Notes: generated from the sequence alone by a model not told the origin. Shown: positions 1 through 10,599, counted from the stretch's first letter. The stretch is DNA of 64,000 nucleotides from JAWVFM01 sp963771655 (GCA_963771655.1 CAVYUG010000004.1:310001-374000); one strand, 5' to 3'. Numbers and translations are program-made.

Positions 1-466
1 GATCATCGGCAGGTAGATCCCGACGACGTCGCCGGCCCCGATGCCGCGATCGTACAGCGCGTTGGCGAGCCTCTGGACGTCGCGGTGGAGATCGGCGTAG
101 GTGACGTCCCGCTCCTCGCCCTCCTCACCTCGCCAGTGGATCGCGACGCGGTCGCCGCGCCCAGCCTCGACGTGGCGGTCGAGGCAGTTGTACGAAGCGT
201 TCAGCTTGCCGTCGGAGAACCACTTGTAGAACGGCGGGTTGGAGTCGTCGAGAGACTCGGAGGGCTCGGCGTCCCAGTCGAGAAGCTCGGTCGCCTGCCG
301 CAGCCAGAACGCCGCCGGGTCCCGCTCGGCCTCCGCGTGGACGGAGTCGTCCTTGATGTTCGCCTGCCGGACGAAGTCCTCCGGCGGGTCGAACCGCTCC
401 ATGCTCGAGCAGCTCAGCGAGGTCGCGCTCGACGCTCTCGGCGGTCAGGGTCTCTGCTGTGGTCAT
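1..466 (-). CDS. acs: Acetyl-CoA synthetase, N-terminal part (cut by window edge, one frameshift)
   Basis: AMP-forming acetate-CoA ligase, converting acetate, ATP and CoA to acetyl-CoA in the cytoplasm. About the first 155 residues are visible. They carry the N-terminal signature of the family (ERFDPPEDF near the start, FYKWFSDGKLNASYNCLDRH, then RVAIHWRGE and DVVGIYLPM). The ATG at 466 follows a good AGGAG site, but its frame joins the conserved frame only if one extra G near 398 is removed, giving LLEHERFDPPEDF. A start at 402 would avoid the frameshift but has no ribosome site. It lies 87 bp downstream of the acetate permease gene on the same strand, so uptake and activation of acetate are probably co-expressed. 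The C-terminal catalytic part is outside the window. Confidence 0.88.
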
Positions 467-553
467 CTCGTCTCCTCCGTGGCGTCGCGGGAAGCGGCCG
501 GCCGCCGCGCGGCGGCGCCGTGCCGCTGCCCGTCTTATCACTCTCGCGTGCGG

Positions 554-1221
554 TCAGCGCTTCAGCGGCATCACCGGCAGAACCGTTCGACCGAAGGTCG
601 AGTTCGTGACGGCGGCGAACGACGCGTACCACGCGGCCGCCGCCGTGGCGAGGCCGACGCAGCCGCCGGCCTTGACGATCTGTCGTCGGCGCCGGAGTTT
701 CCGATGCCGAGCAGCACAAAGGTGATCGCCAGCAGGAAGAAGACCAGCGCGACCGCGCCGGTCGTCCTCAGCGACGCCACGAACATGTACGCGGTGAAGA
801 TCGCCCACGCCCATAGGTAGAGCCCGATCGCCGCGCCGGCGTGCGACGCGGGGAGGTCCGCTGCGAAGAACGTGACCAGGGCCCAGAACGAGAGCCAGAA
901 CGCGCCGAACGAGCTGAACGCGACGGCCCCGAAGGTGTTCCCGGTGCGGAACTCCCACATTCCGGCGAGGAGCTGGGCGATCCCGCCGTAGGCGAGCGCA
1001 AGCCCGAGGACGACGGGCTCGCCAGAGCGTCCGACGAGGTCGGCGTTGAACATGCTGAGGACGAAGGTGGTCAGCGCGAACGCGGCGAGCCCGAGCGGTC
1101 CCGGGTCGGCCGGCGCCCAGCGCTGCTTCGCGATCTCCTGGACGGCGGCGTGCGCGGCATCGCCCGTGCGAGCGCCATCGGCGGCCGTCGGATCGCGCTG
1201 GGAAACGGCTCCAGCTTCCAT
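554..1221 (-). CDS. satP: Acetate/succinate permease, GPR1/FUN34/YaaH (SatP) family, one frameshift
   Basis: Six-TM inner-membrane carrier for acetate and related monocarboxylates. The reading frame from 1221 shows the family hallmarks: PLGLAAFALTTFVLSMFNA in TM1, the GGIAQLLAGMWEFRTGNTFGA signature region, and AFWLSFW in TM3. The frame breaks near 682, and the expected last helix (QIVKAGG, LATAAAAWYASF) continues in the next frame to a TGA at 554. Restoring one missing base gives 222 residues, normal for the family. A GGAGG-type ribosome site precedes the ATG. It is followed by acs on the same strand, which supports acetate as substrate. The indel is probably a sequence error because both halves are well conserved. 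Confidence 0.87.
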
Positions 1222-1405
1222 CAGAATGGACCTCCTCCGCCGGCCAACGCCGGCGGCGTTGCCTATACGGCCGAGGAATACCCGCGCGGGGTTTGTGCCA
1301 AACGAGTCAACGAGGGAAGACCGGGCGGTGCGATTGAATGTTCGGCGCCGTGAATGTCAGCAATTGGACACTCAGCGCCCCCATGGGGGCCTCGAGCGAC
1401 CAATC

Positions 1406-2408
1406 GTGACCGCATCTCCGCGATACGCCGACGCCGGGGTCGACCAGGGGGCGGGCGACAGCGCCGTCGCCGCCCTCGTCGCCTCCCTCAAGCGCACGCG
1501 CCTCGATCGCGAATCTCGGGAGGTCCCCCTCCCCGGCCATTACGCGAGCGTGATTCGCCTCGACGAGCGCGCCGGCCTCGCCATGTCGACCGACACGGTC
1601 GGCACGAAGATGGTCGTCGCCGAGCAGCTCGGGCGGTTCGACACGATCGGCATCGACTGCGTCGCAATGAACGCGAACGACATCGTCTGCGTCGGCGCCG
1701 AGCCGCTGGCGATGCTCGACTTCGTGCTCTGCGGCGAGACCGACCCCGAGACGTTCGCGGCCCTCGGAATCGGGTCTCGCGCGGGGGGCCGAGCTCGCTG
1801 GGATCGAGATCACCGGCGGGGAGGTCGCTCAGATCGGCGAGATCGTGAGCGGTCATGAGCTCGGCGGCACGTGCGTCGGCACCGTGCCGCTCGACGCCAT
1901 CGTCACCGGGGCCGACATCGAGGACGGTGATCCGGTTATCGGCCTCCCATCCTCCGGGCTTCACTCGAACGGCTACACGCTCGCGCGCAAGGCACTCGCG
2001 GGCGTCCCATACGACGACGAGCGCCTCGGCCGGCCGCTCGGGGACGTGCTTCTCGAGCCGACCGAGATCTACGTCCTGCCGGTCCTGGAGCTCCTGCGCT
2101 CGGCGGTCGACGTTCGCGGGCTCGCCCACATCACGGGTGGCGGTCTCGACAACCTCCTGCGTCTCGGCACCGACGTCGGGTTCGAGATCGACGACCCGCT
2201 TCCGGCGCCCCCGGTGTTCGAGCTGATCCAGGAGCTGGGCGACGTCGCGGACGCCGAGATGGACGAGGTCTTCAACATGGGATGCGGCTTCTGCTGCGTC
2301 GTGGCCGGCGGGGACGAGGCGAAGGCGCTCGATCTTCTGCGGGATGCCTATCCCGAGGCGAAGCGCGTGGGGCGGGCGGTCGCCGGCCTGGGGTCGATCC
2401 GGAAGTGA
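1406..2408 (+). CDS. purM: Phosphoribosylformylglycinamidine cyclo-ligase (AIR synthetase), one frameshift
   Basis: Makes aminoimidazole ribotide from FGAM with ATP, step five of purine synthesis. Starts at a GTG (TASPRYADAGVD), typical of PurM N-termini. Conserved pieces are STDTVGTKM, the DCVAMNANDIVCVGAEPLAMLDF region, GLPSSGLHSNGYTLAR and HITGGGLDNL. The frame is broken near 1775 where GGGTCTCGCG carries one base too many; removing it gives IGLARGAELAGIEITGGE and a 333-residue protein of normal length. Its TGA overlaps the GTG of the next gene by four bases, so the two are translationally coupled. The upstream 184 bp separate it from the divergent satP. Confidence 0.9.
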
Positions 2409-3025
2409 AGGTCGCCATCCTCATCTTCGACGAGCTCACCGCGCTCGACGCGGTGGGCCCCTACGAGGTGCTCTCGCGGCTTCCGGAGGCCGAGCTCACG
2501 TTCGTTGCCACCGAGCCCGGCGTCAAGCGCACCGACACCGGGGCCCTCGGCCTCAGCGCCGATGCGTCGCTGGAGGACGTGCCGACGCCCGATGTCCTCC
2601 TGGTGCCGGGCGGCCAGGGCAACCGGCCGTTGCTGAGGGACGATCGCGTGCTCGACTGGCTCCGCCGCGCGCACGAGGCCTCGACCTGGACGACCTCGGT
2701 GTGCACCGGATCGCTGGTCCTCGGCGCTGCGGGCATCCTCGAGGGCAAGCGCGCCACCACGCACTGGGCCTACCTCGACGAGCTCGGCGAGCTCGGAGCG
2801 ATCGCGACGTCGGAGCGGGTGGTGGAGGACGGGAAGGTGATGACGGCGGCCGGCGTCTCCTCCGGGATCGACATGGCCTTGACGCTCGCGGCGCGGCTCG
2901 TCGGCGAGGACTTCGCCAAGGCGGTGCAGCTCGGAATCGAGTACGACCCGCAGCCGCCGTTCGACTCCGGGGCGCCCCACAAGGCCCCGCCGGAGCTCGT
3001 AGAGCTGGTGCGCCGCGTGAGCTAG
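2405..3025 (+). CDS. DJ-1/PfpI family protein (isonitrile hydratase-like)
   Basis: 206-residue glutamine-amidotransferase-like fold protein. Start GTG overlaps the purM stop (GTGA). The protein opens with VAILIFDELTALDAVGPYEVL, has LLVPGGQG, and a nucleophile elbow TSVCTGSLVLGAAGIL with the conserved Cys. TTHW follows. This pattern matches the InhA (isonitrile hydratase)/AraC-like ThiJ-PfpI subgroup, but no HTH domain is present, so it is an enzyme or stress protein rather than a regulator. The substrate cannot be told from sequence. Coupling to purM may only reflect transcription economy. Confidence 0.83.
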   Translation: MKVAILIFDELTALDAVGPYEVLSRLPEAELTFVATEPGVKRTDTGALGLSADASLEDVPTPDVLLVPGGQGNRPLLRDDRVLDWLRRAHEASTWTTSVCTGSLVLGAAGILEGKRATTHWAYLDELGELGAIATSERVVEDGKVMTAAGVSSGIDMALTLAARLVGEDFAKAVQLGIEYDPQPPFDSGAPHKAPPELVELVRRVS

Positions 3026-3108
3026 TGCCGTTCACGCGCGCTTGAATCCCGACGCCCAGAATCCGGCTTGACGCCGAGCATCGGCGCTGTCGTCGAAAAT
3101 AGGACGGG

Positions 3109-4652
3109 ATGTCGAACGACACGGGCTTCACGCTTCGGGGCGGGCTGATAGGCGCGGTCCTGTCGGGCCGCTACCGGCTCGAGTCGAAGCTCGGTAGCGG
3201 CGGGATGTCGACCGTCTACCTCGCTCGCGACGAAACGCTCGAGCGCTCGGTGGCGGTGAAGGTCCTCCACCAGGAGATTTCCGACCAGCCCGACCAGCTC
3301 GAGCGGTTCCGGCGCGAGGCCCGCGCCGTGGCGCAGCTCTCGCACCCCAACGTCGTCGCCGTGATCGACGCGGGCGAGGACGGTGGCTACCCCTACATCG
3401 TCTTCGAGTACGTGCCGGGCGAGACGCTGAAGGCCCGGATCGATGCCATGGGCAAGCTCCCGCTCGACGAGGCAGCCGCCTACACGATCGAGATCGGCCG
3501 CGGGTTGGCGGCGGCGCATGCCCAGCAGGCTGATCCATCGCGACGTCAAGCCGCAGAACGTCCTCATCGACGCGGAGGGGCGCGCGAAGGTCACAGACTT
3601 CGGGATCGCCCGCTCGCTGGAGTCCGACGGCCTCACGAAGACCGGCCGCGTCCTCGGCACCACCGACTACGTCTCCCCCGAGCAGGCGATGGGCCACGAC
3701 GTCGACCAGCGGTCGGACATCTACTCGCTCGGCGTCCTGCTCTACGAGATGCTCACCGGCGAGCCTCCGTTCAAGGCGGAGACGGTGGTCGGCGTGGCCA
3801 TGAAGCACGTGAACGACCCGATGCCCGAGACGCAGGAGATGCGCCCGGATGCGTCGGCGGCCCTCGCGCGCGTCGTCGAGCGGTCGACCGGCAAGGACCC
3901 CGACAGGCGCTACGACGACATGAACGACATGCTCGCCGACCTCGAGGGAGCGCTCGAGGTGGAGGTCTCCCGGGCAGGCGGCTCCCACGGCGAGGCAACG
4001 ACGGTGCTGGAATCGGTACCGACCGAGAGGCGGAAGCTGCTGACGAGCCGCCGCGTTTCGGTGGTCGGCATCCTCCTCGTGCTCGCCGCTACGGCCGCGG
4101 CGCTCATCATCGCCGCGGCGACCGGCGGCGGGGGCAGTCACGGCAACGGTGGTGGTGGCGGCGGAGGTGGAGGCGGAGTCGTCTCGGGCCAGGAGATCAC
4201 CGTCGAGAGCGGCCATCGCCTTCGATCCCGACGGCACCGGCGGCGAGCACGACCAGGATGTCGGGCTCGCCACCGATGGCAATCCGACCGGCACGGGCTG
4301 GAGCACCGAGACCTACGACACCGGTCCCGCGCTGAGCCTCTCGGGGAAGCCAGGCGTCGGCCTGATCCTCGACGCCGGCGGCCCGGTCGCCGCGCGCAGC
4401 CTTCAGGTCCGCACCCCGAAGAGTGGCTGGACGGCGAAGATCTACGGCGCCGCGACCGGGCCGCCGAGCGGCGCGCCGCCCGGTGGAGGCTGGGCCGGCC
4501 TGACCGGGGCGGTCGACGTGAACGACACGACCCAGACGTTCCAGCTCGCCGCGACGCAGGAGTCGCGCTACTACCTGATCTGGATCACGAGCCTGGCCGG
4601 CGACCCGGGCAACTACAGCGTCGAGATCGACGACGCGAAGCTGTATCAGTAG
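3109..4652 (+). CDS. Transmembrane Ser/Thr kinase with C-terminal extracellular discoidin-like domain, two frameshifts
   Basis: Hanks-type kinase. Residues about 20-275 are the catalytic domain (GSGGMSTVYLARD glycine loop, VAVKVL lysine, HRDVKPQN catalytic loop, DFGIA, SPEQ, SDIYSLGV). A single TM helix follows near 310-330 (VGILLVLAATAAALIIAAA), then a run of glycines, then about 150 outside residues with a jelly-roll pattern (FDPDGTGGEHDQDV, GWSTETYDTG, YYLIWITSL) resembling coagulation factor 5/8 or discoidin domains. The frame breaks near 3526 and near 4211; deleting one base at each gives 513 continuous residues. The ectodomain probably senses a wall or glycan ligand (inference). It is convergent with ddl. 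Confidence 0.82.
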
Positions 4653-4803
4653 ACGGCTTGGTTCTTCGGAACGGCGGCGAAGGGAGCGCACCGGGGCGGA
4701 TCGGCGGTTCGTTGTGGACTTGGTGTGGCTATGGCGACCACAACCCCACAATGAATCGGCGAACGCCCGGTTCGCGTGCCCCTCGCTGCCAACCCTGAAC
4801 CGC

Positions 4804-5772
4804 TCAGTACCGGTAGGAGCGCTCGCGCTCGTACCGCTCGATCCCGAGCTTCACCAGACGGTCGCAGAGGTCCGGATATGCGATTCCGCCCGCCTCGAAG
4901 AGCTTCGCGAACACGCTCGTCGAGGTGAACCCGGGGATCGTGTTGAGCTCGTTCACGAGCACCTCGCCGTCTTCGCGGACGAAGAAGTCGCAGCGTGCCA
5001 GGCCGGTGCAGCCGGTCGCCTTGAACACTCGCACCGCCAGCTCGCGCACCTTGGCGACGGCGTCGTCGCCGACCGGGGCGGGGACCACGAGCTCCATCCC
5101 GCCTTCGACGTACTTGCGCTCGTAGTCGTACCAGTCGCCGTGCACGACGATCTCGCCGGGCTGGGAGGCCTCGGGCTCCGCGTTCCCGATCACCGAGCAC
5201 TCCACCTCGCGTGCCTGCGCGTCGGCCTCGATGATCACCCGAGGGTCGTGGTCCCTGGCCTCGGCGACCGCCTCGTCGAGCTCGGCTTCCGGGTTCGACA
5301 CCTTCGAGATGCCGACGCTCGACCCGAGCCTGGCCGGCTTGACCCAGAGGGGCCGTGTCATGGCGGCCGCCCGCTCCCGCCAGCGCTCCTCCCCGGCCTC
5401 GCAGAACTCGACCTGAGGGATGCCCTCGTAGGCGAGAAGGCGCTTGAACGTGAGCTTGTCGATGGTCAGCGCCGCGGCCAGGACGCCCGGGCCCGCATAG
5501 GCGACGTCGAGGCACTCCAGGAGTCCCTGAACCGTGCCGTCCTCGCCGAACGGGCCGTGAAGCACCGGGAAGGCGACGTCGCAGTCGAGCAACCCGCCAC
5601 CGGGGCGAAGCTCGACCTCGGCTCCGTCGGCGGCCCAGCGGCCGTCGCGGCCGATGACGACGTCGACCACATCATGGCCGGCCTCGCGCAGGCCCGCGGC
5701 GACCGACTCGCCCGAGCTGAGCGAGATCTCATGCTCGCTCGAGCGCCCGCCGCGGAGGACCGCGACCCTCAC
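4804..5772 (-). CDS. ddl: D-alanine--D-alanine ligase (first of two)
   Basis: ATP-grasp enzyme that joins two D-alanines for the peptidoglycan stem peptide. 322 residues, usual family length. Visible motifs: VLRGGRSSEHEISLSSG at the N-terminus, HGPFGEDGTVQGLLE, VKPARLGSSVGISKV, ERKY on the omega loop, and NELNTIPGFT near the C-terminus. The Glu/Ser/Tyr triad of E. coli DdlB (Glu15, Ser150, Tyr216) appears retained. It starts with GTG one base beyond the pknB stop codon, making it the last gene of the fhaB-pstP-rodA-pbpA-pknB operon. That position ties precursor supply to the kinase-controlled elongation machinery. Confidence 0.93.
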   Translation of the reverse strand: MRVAVLRGGRSSEHEISLSSGESVAAGLREAGHDVVDVVIGRDGRWAADGAEVELRPGGGLLDCDVAFPVLHGPFGEDGTVQGLLECLDVAYAGPGVLAAALTIDKLTFKRLLAYEGIPQVEFCEAGEERWRERAAAMTRPLWVKPARLGSSVGISKVSNPEAELDEAVAEARDHDPRVIIEADAQAREVECSVIGNAEPEASQPGEIVVHGDWYDYERKYVEGGMELVVPAPVGDDAVAKVRELAVRVFKATGCTGLARCDFFVREDGEVLVNELNTIPGFTSTSVFAKLFEAGGIAYPDLCDRLVKLGIERYERERSYRY

Positions 5773-5773
5773 G

Positions 5774-7738
5774 CTAGGGCCCGGTCCCGCCGCCGCCGGG
5801 CGTCGTCGTGGTCGTCGGCGTCGTCGTGGTCGTCGGCGTCGTCGTGGTGGTCGTCGGCTGCTTGAACACCGCCACGAAGATCGTCACGCTGTCGCTCGTG
5901 CGGATGCGCGTGCCGGCCGTCGGCGACTGGCTCGTCACGCGCCCGTCCTGCGATTCGTCCGTGGTCGTCTGATGCTGCACGATGACCTTGCGGACACCGT
6001 TCGAGCTCAGCGTGCTCCGAGCGGAGGATTCGGTTTGGCCGACGACGTTCGGCACCACCACCGATCCGGCGCCGTTCGAGACCGTGATCGTGACCACGCT
6101 TCCCTTGTCGACCGAGGCTCCGGCCGTCGGGCTCTCGTCGGCCACCGTGCCCGCCGGCTCATCGGCGTTCTGGTTCACGGAGCGCGGCTTGAGGCCGGCC
6201 TGCCGGATCGCGGTCTCGGCCGCGGCCTGCTGCTGCCCGACGACCGAGGGCACGGTGACGAGGTTCGGGCCGAGCGAGACGGTGAGCGTGACCGACGAAC
6301 CGCGCGGGCTGTGCGAGTCGGGCGCCGGATCCTGCGCGATCACCTTCCCGACGGACTGGTCCGAGTGCTGGCGCTCGACCTTGACCTTGAACCGGGATTC
6401 CTCCAGGATCTTCGTCGCGACGCCGACCGGTTTGCCGACGACGTTCGGCACCGTGCCCACACCCGGTCCGCTCGAGACCGTGAGCGTCACGGTTGACCCC
6501 TCGTCGACGACGGTGCCCGCACGCGGGTCCTGCTCGAGGACCGTCCCGGGCGGGCGCTGGTTGGGGGCGAGCGCGGTCTGCACGTCGAAGCCCTTCTTCT
6601 TCAGCTTGCGCTCGGCCTGCTGCTGAATCAGGTCGGTCACCTTCGGCACCGGAACCTGCGACGTCGTGTCCCGCAGGACGAAGAACCACACCAGCGCGCC
6701 GGCGATGAGCAGCGCGGCGATGATTCCCGCGGCGATGATGCGGTTGCGGGTCCAGAAGCCCTCGTCGTCCGGCTCACCCTCGCCGGGCGGGGGCTGCGTG
6801 TCGGCGTCGGCGAGCGCGGTCCCCACGGCGGCGCCGGCGGCTGCTCCGACCGCAGCCGTTCCCGCGGCCGCGGTGGCCGCCGTGTAGGACGCAGTGTCGC
6901 CCAGCCCGCGCCCGGAGGGATCCGCCTCGGCGGAGTCGAGCGCGCGGAGGAACTCGTCGGCCGAATTGAATCGGTTCTCCGGGTCCTTCGCCAGCGCTCG
7001 CAGCACGATCGCGTCGAGGGCCGGTGAGACCTGCGGGTTGAGCTGGCTCGGCGGGCGCGGTTGCTCGGAGACCTGCTTCAGCGCCACCGCGACGGGGGTG
7101 TCGGCGTCGAAGGGGACCTGGCCCGTGAGGCACTCGTAGAGCATCGCGCCGACCGAGTAGAGGTCGGAGGCGGCCGTGACCGGAAGGCCCTGCGCCTGCT
7201 CGGGAGACAGGTACTGCGCCGTGCCGAGCACCGACCCCGTCTGGGTGATCTCCGAAGCGCCTGCGCGCGCGATCCCGAAGTCGGCGACCCGCGCCCGACC
7301 CTCGCCGTCGACGAGGATGTTCTGCGGTTTCAGGTCGCGGTGGATGATGCCCTTGGAGTGGGCGAACCGGACCCCCGCCAGAACCTGGCGCGTGATCTCG
7401 ATCGCCTCTCCGACCGAGAGGCCGCGGTCGACGAGGTCCTTCAGGGAGGCGCCCTCCACGTACTCCATTGCGATGAAGGGAACGCCGTCGTGCTCGCCGC
7501 GGTCGTAGACGCTGACGACGTTCGGATGCTGAAGCCCAGCCGCCGCCGCAGCCTCGCGGCGGAACCGCTCGACGAATTGCTGATCCTCGGTGTAGCGGGG
7601 CAGCAGGAACTTGAGCGCCACGCTCCGGTCGAGCATCCGGTCGTCAGCGGCCCAGACGTCGGCCATGCCGCCGGCCCCGATGCGGTGAAGCAGCCGGTAG
7701 CGACCGGCGACGACGGTGTCCGTGGCGAGGGGGGCCAT
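5774..7738 (-). CDS. pknB: PASTA-domain Ser/Thr protein kinase PknB
   Basis: Membrane kinase that senses muropeptides or lipid II and phosphorylates division and wall proteins. 654 residues: kinase domain about 11-270 (GAGGMADVW, VALKFL, HRDLKPQN, DFGIARAG, SPEQAQG), an Ala-rich juxtamembrane stretch, TM helix about 333-355 (IIAAGIIAALLIAGALVWFFV), then four PASTA repeats recognisable by VPxVxG and the GTVxxxxP, GSxVTxTVS pattern, ending in a low-complexity Thr/Pro tail and a Gly run. It follows pbpA with a 4-bp gap and abuts ddl. Cognate phosphatase (pstP) and FHA readers (fhaA, fhaB) are nearby. No frameshift is seen. Confidence 0.95.
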   Translation of the reverse strand: MAPLATDTVVAGRYRLLHRIGAGGMADVWAADDRMLDRSVALKFLLPRYTEDQQFVERFRREAAAAAGLQHPNVVSVYDRGEHDGVPFIAMEYVEGASLKDLVDRGLSVGEAIEITRQVLAGVRFAHSKGIIHRDLKPQNILVDGEGRARVADFGIARAGASEITQTGSVLGTAQYLSPEQAQGLPVTAASDLYSVGAMLYECLTGQVPFDADTPVAVALKQVSEQPRPPSQLNPQVSPALDAIVLRALAKDPENRFNSADEFLRALDSAEADPSGRGLGDTASYTAATAAAGTAAVGAAAGAAVGTALADADTQPPPGEGEPDDEGFWTRNRIIAAGIIAALLIAGALVWFFVLRDTTSQVPVPKVTDLIQQQAERKLKKKGFDVQTALAPNQRPPGTVLEQDPRAGTVVDEGSTVTLTVSSGPGVGTVPNVVGKPVGVATKILEESRFKVKVERQHSDQSVGKVIAQDPAPDSHSPRGSSVTLTVSLGPNLVTVPSVVGQQQAAAETAIRQAGLKPRSVNQNADEPAGTVADESPTAGASVDKGSVVTITVSNGAGSVVVPNVVGQTESSARSTLSSNGVRKVIVQHQTTTDESQDGRVTSQSPTAGTRIRTSDSVTIFVAVFKQPTTTTTTPTTTTTPTTTTTPGGGGTGP

Positions 7739-7742
7739 TTCC

Positions 7743-9234
7743 TCAGCCTCCCTCGTTGAGGACCGCGTCCATGATCTTCGTGGCTACCGGCCCCGCCACC
7801 TGGCCGCCGAAGCAGCCCTGGCAGCGCTCGAGCGTCACCGCGACAGCGACCTTCGGATCGGTGGCCGGCGCGAAGCCGATGAACCATGGCTGGTTGATCC
7901 CGTTCGCCGGGTCGCCGATCTCCGCCGTCCCGGTCTTGCCGGCGAAGGGCAGGCCCTCCACGGTCAGCCCGGCGGCCGTTCCCTCCTGGGTCACCTTGGT
8001 CATCATCGCTCGTCAGCTCGTCGGCCGTCTTCGTGCTCATCACGGTCGACTGGGCCTCGGGGTGGAGCGAGCTGATCGTTCGCCCGTCGGCGTCGTTGAC
8101 CTCCTGAACGAACGTGGGCTTGTCGAGGACGCCGCCGTTCGCGACCGCGGCGGCGACCTCCGCCATCTGGATCGGCGTCACGAGGAGCTGGCCCTGCCCG
8201 ATCGCGACGCGCCCGATGTCGATCGGCTGGCCCTGGGCCAAAAGGTGGGACCCGTTGGTGGAATAGACGCCGCTCGGGACCATCTGCTGGTCGGGGTAGT
8301 CGAGCTGCGGGTCATGGAAGAACCCGAACCGGTCCATGTACTTGAACATCGTCGCCGGCCCGAGCTTCTCGCCGACCTGGGCGAAGTAGGTGTTGACGGA
8401 GTAGGTGAGCGCGGTCGTCATGTCGATGTCGCCGAACTGCTCACCGCCCGCGTTCGAAAGCGGCACGCCGCCGATCGTCTGCGGCGACGCGCCGCTCAGC
8501 ACCGAGATCGGCGTGAACTCGCCGGAGTCGAGCGCCGCGGTCGCGGTGACCACCTTCATCGTCGAGCCGGGCGGGTAAGTGCGCCTGGGTCGCGCGGTTG
8601 ACGATCGCGGACGGGCCCTTGGCGTTGTTCAGCTCGCGAAGCCCCGCCGACGTCCTCGCCTTGTTCGGGTCGTAAGCCGGGCACCGAGACCATCGCCTTG
8701 ATCGCTCCCGTCGTCGGGTCGAGAGCGACGGCGGACCCGCCGAAGCCCGACGCGCCGGGCGTGCTCGCGATCGCCGAGTTAAGGCTGTCCGTCGCGAGGC
8801 GCTGCACGTTCGCGTCGATCGTGAGGGTCACGTTGGCGCCCTGCTGCGTGAGGCCGCGCAGCTGGTCGATGATCGAGGAGAACTCGTTCTGGTTGCCGAC
8901 GAGGGCGTCGTTCTCCGAGCGCTCGAGTCCGGTCTGCCCGGCCTGGATGAAGCTATAGCCGACCGGGTTTCCGAACAGCGACCCCGCCGGGTAGTCGCGC
9001 ACGTAGACCGGGTTCGGGCCGCCTCCCACCGGCGAGCTCTGAGGCGACGACGGTTCCGTCGGCGGTCTTGATGTCGCCGCGATGAATCGTCTGCGCCTCG
9101 ATCAGGGGGCGCCGGTTCGCCGAGTTGTCCTTGAGGGCGTCGGCGTCGAAGACCGCCCACTGCGACGTCTTCCAGACGAGCAGCGCCAGGAGCAGGAGGA
9201 GAAGCCCGTAGACGCGGACGATCGGCGCGTTCAC
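7743..9234 (-). CDS. pbpA: Penicillin-binding protein PbpA (transpeptidase), four frameshifts
   Basis: Class B PBP that cross-links peptidoglycan with the RodA partner encoded upstream. The GTG at 9234 overlaps the rodA stop (GTGA). N-terminal TM helix (YGLLLLLLALLVW), then RGDIKTADGTVVA, and transpeptidase motifs GSTMK (SxxK), the SVN motif (TYSVNTYFAQ) and KTGTAE. The frame is broken near 9040, 8674, 8579 and 8008; removing one base at each gives 495 residues, close to actinobacterial PbpA length. All four look like single-base insertions, and conserved sequence continues across each. Read literally the gene would be dead, but an essential gene in an otherwise intact operon makes sequence error more likely. 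Confidence 0.88.
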
Positions 9235-10599
9235 GGGAGCGCTCCGACCACGGGATCGCCGGGTGGCCGCTCGGGAGGCGGGCGGCGCGCGCGCTCGGAG
9301 ATCACGAGCAGCAGGCCGAGCAGGATGAAGTTGGCGATGACCGAGCTGCCGCCGTAGCTGACGAAGGGAAGCGTCACACCGGTCAGCGGGATCAGCTTCA
9401 CGACGCCGCCGACGATCACGAACGCCTGGAGCATGAAGACGGTGCTGAGGCCGGCGGCGAGGAGCTTCGAGAACCCGTCGGGGGCCATCACGGCGGTCTT
9501 GAAGCCGCGTGCGCCGATCAGCGCGTAGACGGCGACGAGGCCGACCCCGCCGAAGAGGCCGAGCTCGGAGACGATCACCGCATAGATCTCGTCGGTGTGC
9601 GGCGCCGGGAGGATGCTGCCGCAGTCCGGGAACGGCACCGAGCAGTGCGGGGCAAACGGTCCCGGAAGTCGCAGGAGGGAGTCGCCGAGGCCGGTTCCGA
9701 AGAGGCCGCCGTCGGCCTGCGCGAAGAGGGACTGCTGGATCTGGCCGGCGCCGAACGGCTCGGGCTTGGCGAAGGGGTGCAGCCAGATCTCGACCCTGTC
9801 GTGGATGTGCGTGATCTGCCCCGCGATGATCACCGCGCCGGCGAGGAACAGCGCGAGGCCAACCACCACGTAGCTCAGGCGGTTGGTGGCGATGTAGAGC
9901 AGCGCGAGGAAGGCCCCGAAGAACATCAGCGAGCTGCCGATGTCGCGGATGAGGAACAGCATCGCCATCGCCGCAACCCAGACGACGAGCATCGGCCCGA
10001 AGTGCTTGAGCGGCGGGATGGTGAGACCGACGATCCGCCGCGCGCCGACGCTCAGGAGCTCGCGGTGCTCGTGCAGGTAGCTCGCGAGGAAGATGACGAT
10101 GCAGATCTTCGAGAGCTCTGCGGGCTGGAACGCCAGCGGCCCGAGCTTGATCTCGAGGTAGGCGCCGTTCACGAGCCCACCGACCCCGGGCAGGCGCGGG
10201 GCCAGGAGCAGCAGGATCCCCAGGATCGCGATCAGGTACCGGTAGCGCTCGAGCTTCGTGTAGTCGCGAAGGAAGACCACCGTCGCGGCCAGGAGCACCG
10301 CGCCCGCGACGAAGATCGACGCCTGCCGTAGGGCGAGCGTGTCGTTGATCCGGAAGAGGACGACGAGGCCGACCGCGGCGAGCAGCGCGCAGAGCGGGAA
10401 GAGGTACGGGTCGGCGTGGGGCACCCGGATCCGCAGGAAGAGGTGGACGCCCACGCAGACGGCGAGGAAGTAGCCGCCGTAGATGAGGCCGATGTCGCTG
10501 ATCTTGTTGCTCTCGACGATGAGAACGGCGGCGAAGCCCGCCGTTACCAGGAGACGCGACCGGGATGAGCGCGAGGAGCTCGCGGTTGCGGGCGCTCAC
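9231..10599 (-). CDS. rodA: SEDS glycosyltransferase, RodA/FtsW family, one frameshift
   Basis: Polytopic peptidoglycan polymerase that uses lipid II; partner of PbpA. Ten or more TM segments are evident, with family motifs PAELSKI, RDIGSSLMFFGAF, GAGQIQQSLFA and the C-terminal PLTGVTLPFVSYGGSS. The GTG at 10599 overlaps the pstP stop (GTGA). The first 15 residues and the rest are in different frames because of one extra base near 10554; corrected length is 455 residues. Operon context next to pbpA and pknB matches the mycobacterial rodA-pbpA pair, so elongation rather than septation is the likely role, although ftsW cannot be excluded from sequence alone. Confidence 0.9.

Noticed and set aside
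8953..10599. 548-codon frame combining the start of rodA and the N-terminus of pbpA
   Set aside because: It is an artefact of two frameshifts; its central part is an out-of-frame shadow of rodA.
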